Position numbers and translations under genes: made by a program
Notes under the pieces: model-generated
The model's input: the letters and a program-made list of their open reading frames with translations, nothing else
Told to the model about the DNA's origin: nothing
Databases searched by the model: none
Part shown: one piece after another, positions 60,323 to 64,000 of the stretch
Position numbering within the stretch: the first letter of the stretch is position 1
Layout: every line of letters begins with the position of its first letter
Assembly (NCBI GenBank): GCA_031216445.1
Contig: CM062204.1
Span: 16,303,001-16,367,000, forward strand
Source: Lateolabrax maculatus
Lineage: Eukaryota > Chordata > Actinopteri > Acropomatiformes > Lateolabracidae
DNA: 64,000 nt
Direction: 5' to 3'

Positions 60323-63300
60323 TCATGCCTTGCTGCCAATGTTCTTGTAGAGAACCATCGAAACCACCATAGCAGCAATCTGTGAACACAACAGGTCATC
60401 AACACAGATCTAAACACAGTGTAATGGATCTGAGATACAGGTTGTACATATATTATGACCTTAACTTAAACCTGCAATAATTAAACCTGCAATTACTGAG
60501 TTGTTTTGCTACCTTGGGGCAGTGGAAACAACTTGTGAGTGCAACCTTGACATATTATCACCTTATAAGTTGATATGGTGAAACTTTATGGCAGACAGCT
60601 GCTTATTTACACATCCAGTTATGGAACAATAATATAATATATCTGGAGTCATGTTTCAGGCCACCTGATAATCTAAGTCCAATATTCCCCCTCCAGTTCA
60701 CTCTGTTTATCAACTTCTGTGGGAAATATCTGGCTCTTGCGCTGCTAAATGCTCCACCACGTTCACTAGCCAAGGAGAGCTGCAGACTCAGGAGATCATT
60801 TACTGTAGGTTCATCAATATGAGCGAGTACACAACACTCTAGTAGACCGGTGGCTGATAAAATGAATCTGTGCGGTTTGGCATTGTTTTGTTTTTTTTTG
60901 TACCTCAAGAGCAGCGATTCCTAGAGCCACAGCTGCAATGATCACAGCGTTTTCCTCAATCAGCTGCAGCAGCTTGTGAAAGCAGCCGGGAATCATCTGG
61001 AAGAGAAACCACAGGTTTTAGCAGAAATAAGGAATGGCTGTTGCACTTCATCACAACTAATGATGTTGTTGCAAACATGCATTAAGTCAAACCAAAAGCA
61101 ACCTGATCTCGTACCGAAAGGTGTGCTTTACTTTTACTGCATATACCCTCAGATAAGGTTGCATTGCAACATGTGGCTGGATAAACATTTCCTCCATGGT
61201 CAGTGGAGAAAGGGGAGCCATCAAAATCTGTGTAGTTCTTGTATCCGCAGCACTGAAACTAGAACAAAAATAAATAAATCACAAAGTGTTAATCCCAAAT
61301 CTTAACAAAAATAATTCAATAGTCAGCAATTGTACAAATTTGGCAAAACAAGACCATTTTGGTCATCACCATAGGATTATTATTTTTTTCACCATAACAA
61401 GGAAACGTCTTTCTTGACCGCAAATTCTAAGAGTATACATGATTAAGAAATAAAATAGTTGTTAGTGTTGGCTGAATTGTATGCTCAAAGAGCCCCTACT
61501 GTTCTCTACTGTGACCAAAGCCCGTATGTTTAAACCTCAGTATTTTCAAGTATTCACTTAAAATAAATTAAAAATACAATACCTCCTCCATGGTTGCGTT
61601 CCAGAGAGAGGTCAGACTTTCACTGCGTCCATAATCCTTTTCAATGCTTGTCCTGACTTCATCGTCCAGACCTTGAAGAAGCGAATCAGCCTGAGAAAGA
61701 CAGGTTCACAGTCATCTTAGTACTTGCTGAAATGTAGCAATGCTTTTCAGCGTTTTTGCCAAATCCGAGCACTGGCAATTATTTCCAAAGATCTTGTTTT
61801 GTTCCTGAGAGTCACTTACCAAACCCCGGAAGACGAGCAGCACCACAGCTCCTGCAACCTCGATGAGGAAGATAATCAGCACAATACTGAAGAACTGAAT
61901 GGGGAGAAATTATAAATGACTGTAAAATTCTGACTGTCAACAGAGGGAGAAATAGGCTTGGACAAATAACATTTAAGAAGATGTAGAAGAAGTTAAATTG
62001 AAACACAGTAAAGTTCCCCTCAGAGCCAACATTCATACCAGTGCTGAATGAGAAGGCATTCTTCTTGACTTCTCTGATGAAATAACCATCAAACATCTCA
62101 GCATTTACAGTTACCAGAATTCACACTTCATATCCAAACACTACAATAGACACGTAGTTCTTCCTGCTCTCTAGTTATAATCGAAAATATATTTACATTT
62201 TAAGAGATGATAGTTTATGTCACTTTGAACAGACCTCATACCACCCCCAGTAAGACTTTAATTAAATCACATCAGACATTGCTCACCGTCAGCAACATAC
62301 ACCTGCTCTCCCTGACCGCTCCACAGCAGCCCAGGAAGCCGATGACCAGCAGCACAGCACCCACTGCGATGAGCAGGTAGCTGACGTTCACCAGCTGGGA
62401 TAACCCAGGAGGAACACCCTCCGCGTTATCCAGTAAACCCAGCAGAGAACCACTGTCCACCTTCACCCACACCCCCACACCCAGGATGGCTGCACCTGCC
62501 AACTGCATGATGGGTGGAAAGAACGGAGAGAAACAATTAGGACATGGCATTAAAGCAAGGATAAGTGAGGGTCAAATAGTGAAAAGATACAGTACAGACA
62601 GGAGTGACATGATGAAAGGAGATACAGTTTTATTTTGTAATCAGGCCATAACAATAGCTAATTGCTAAAAGTAGTGCTGAGTGAAAGAGTTAAGAGACTT
62701 TACACGCCCAATGTTTTACTAAAAAATACTTGTTGAGAGCTTGAACTGGGGATGTAAGAGGTCAATAGCAGGTGAGCGGGAGTTCAACTTGAGAATTATT
62801 TAGAATAAGTAGTGTTTTTAAAAAAAGAATAGTTCAACATGTTTGGAAATAACGCCTTTTTTTGTTTTCCTGCCGAGCATTACATGAGAAGATTGAAACC
62901 ACCCTCATGCTGTTATGGTAAATATGAAGCTGGAGCCAGCTGCTGGTCATCTTAGTTTAGCATAAAGACTGGAAAAAGTGGAAACAGCAAGTCTGGCTCT
63001 ATTGAGTAGTAACAAAATACACCTACCAGCACCTCTGAAGCTCACTAATTGATACATCATATCTTACAAAAACCCAAGTGTAAAAATTACAAGTTGTGTT
63101 TTTTACGGTGGGTTATGTGGCAGACCATTTTTCAACCAGCAGAGACTCCATTAGTGATTAGTGCTCTAGAGGTGCTGGATTTTGTTACCTTTGGACAGGC
63201 TGGCTGTTTCCCCGTCTTTATGCAAATATAAGATAATCCTGGCTGTAGCCTCATCATAGCAGAGACATAACAGACATTACAGACATGAGAGTGGTATGGA

Positions 63301-63619
63301 TCTTCTTGCATAACTCTTGACAAAAGAGGGAATAAGTGTTTTTTCCAACATGTCAAACTGTTCCTTTCAACTATAGAATAGAGGAAGTCCACAGCTACTG
63401 TTTGTTTTTCTAGGTTTAGCAGTAAAAAATAATTTTATACAAAGAAAAAAAATTAGCTTACACTCTTTGATAGCCTAGATTACGGTCTGTAAAATGTGCT
63501 GTCTAGTTTGTTTCCTTATGGGTCCAGGCCTACATTAAACAGTTTTCCTTTTTCCAACTCACAAAGATGCCACCATTGAAGATAAACATCATCATTTTGA
63601 GAAAGCCGGAGCAACACAT
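60323..63619 (-). CDS. tetraspanin, TSPAN1-like (7 coding exons)
   Basis: Exons: 63,563-63,619, 62,287-62,502, 61,820-61,894, 61,583-61,690, 61,115-61,258, 60,904-60,996 and 60,323-60,379 (ends TGA). All are in phase 0 with GT/AG borders, giving 249 aa. The 75-bp third exon is typical of the family. Four membrane segments: about residues 10-32, 56-78, 89-114 and 216-242. The second ends GFLGCCG. The large extracellular loop (about 117-215) has six Cys: CCG at 155-157, CC at 182-183, C192 and the GC at 205. NxT sites are N147, N160 and N184. WNATMEEFQCCGYKNYTDF closely resembles human TSPAN1 (WNTTMKGLKCCGFTNYTDF, from memory). Tetraspanins organise membrane microdomains with integrins and other partners. 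The start is MCCSGFLKMMM, with juxtamembrane Cys likely palmitoylated. Which fish tspan symbol applies is uncertain. Confidence 0.93.
62828..63372. mobile_element. foldback (long inverted-repeat) element in tetraspanin intron 1
   Basis: The left arm runs from AGAATAGTTCAACATG through AAATATGAAGCTGGAGCCAG, TAGCATAAAGACTGG and TACCAGCACCTC. The right arm repeats these inverted (TCTTTATGCAAATATAAG, GGCTGTAGCCTCATCAT, ACATGAGAGTGGTATGGATC, CATGTCAAACTGTTCCTTT). The arms are about 200-250 bp each and diverged. This is a common teleost foldback MITE without coding capacity. It sits between coding exons 1 and 2. Confidence 0.8.
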
Positions 63620-63641
63620 CTTGGCTGATTTTCTTTTCACA
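63620..63641 (-). other. tetraspanin 5'UTR piece next to an intron acceptor
   Basis: The 22 nt before the ATG are preceded by a strong acceptor, TTCTCTTTTTTTTTTACAG, ending at 63,642. This implies a further noncoding 5' exon upstream. It is not identifiable in the last 360 bases, so the promoter is probably outside the window. Confidence 0.55.
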
Positions 63642-63659
63642 CTGTAAAAAAAAAAGAGA

Positions 63660-64000
63660 ACAACAAGTTAGTTGGTTAGTTAGTTAGTTCAGCTGCTAAC
63701 TAAATGACAGTATAATTGGTCACACTTCCTTATGTATTGCTTAGGGGATTTTGGTAAAGTGGACAACTTTGCATGTCACCTCTCATAGGAAAATCGACAG
63801 TATAGGGGTGGCTTACAACACAAGCAAGCACCAGCATGGGTCAAATGGCATTTGCTTTGGTTACACATTAACCACAGTAACTGGTAGGAAAACAGAAGGG
63901 GTCTTAATCTTCTTTAAGTGTGGCAAGTGTTTCATGTTGACGTAATCCAAGGTTTCGGTTGACGTGTGAGATAAGTTGCTCGTTCATACCCACACTTTAG
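63660..64000. other. probable 5' intron of the tetraspanin gene, right edge
   Basis: A short GTTA repeat (AGTTAGTTGGTTAGTTAGTTAG, about 63,666-63,687) and otherwise unique sequence. No exon was recognised. Confidence 0.4.

Noticed and set aside
1..64000. CRISPR array, phage, operon or other prokaryotic system
   Set aside because: Spliced vertebrate genes and teleost repeats throughout; no regularly spaced identical direct repeats with unique spacers.

Overview
The window is vertebrate nuclear DNA, most likely from a teleost fish and probably a percomorph. It has long introns with GT/AG splice sites, very dense CA/GT, GA and homopolymer repeats, and several repeat families I recognise from teleost genomes: a tRNA-derived SINE, the 'CAGTGGTGGAA...TTCCACCACTG' MITE, a foldback 'AGTTCAACAT' element, a Tc1-like transposase remnant and LINE 3' ends. 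I see no prokaryotic genes, CRISPR array or operon.

Three protein-coding genes are supported, all on the minus strand. (1) At 13,294-13,320 lies the first coding exon of an NFI-family transcription factor. It encodes MYSPYCLTQ followed directly by a splice donor, and best matches NFIX. Its 5'UTR and a TATA-like box lie at about 13,321-13,659, and everything from 13,293 down to base 1 is its first intron. The second (DNA-binding) exon is outside the window. (2) At 53,961-55,055 is a complete two-exon DAN-family secreted antagonist, Dand5/Charon (260 aa), with a TATA box at 55,251-55,260. (3) At 60,323-63,619 is a seven-exon tetraspanin most like TSPAN1 (249 aa), whose 5' noncoding sequence continues toward the right edge.

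Layout: 1-13,293 nfix intron 1, with few recognisable transposons and several GC-rich palindromic blocks; 13,294-13,660 nfix exon 1 and promoter; about 13,660-53,590 a 40-kb gene desert holding a CpG-rich block (24.6-26.0 kb), an AT-rich block (26-34 kb), a very microsatellite-rich block (34-44 kb), and scattered SINE, MITE and LINE pieces; 53,590-55,260 dand5; 55,260-59,900 intergenic DNA with Tc1 and LINE remnants; 59,900-63,650 the tetraspanin gene with a foldback element in its first coding intron.

DAND5 lies directly upstream of NFIX in the same orientation in human (19p13), so the gene pair here is conserved microsynteny. That supports naming the nine-residue exon nfix rather than nfia, nfib or nfic. 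Dand5 is a Nodal antagonist of left-right patterning and NFIX is a developmental transcription factor. The sequence gives no evidence that they work together, but the desert between them is where long-range enhancers of nfix would be expected. I found no previously undescribed multi-gene system. The best leads are cis-regulatory or structural: an NFI-type palindrome cluster, a CCAAT-motif cluster, a uORF, a poly(A)/poly(U) hairpin at the nfix donor, and a tandem-dimer MITE.
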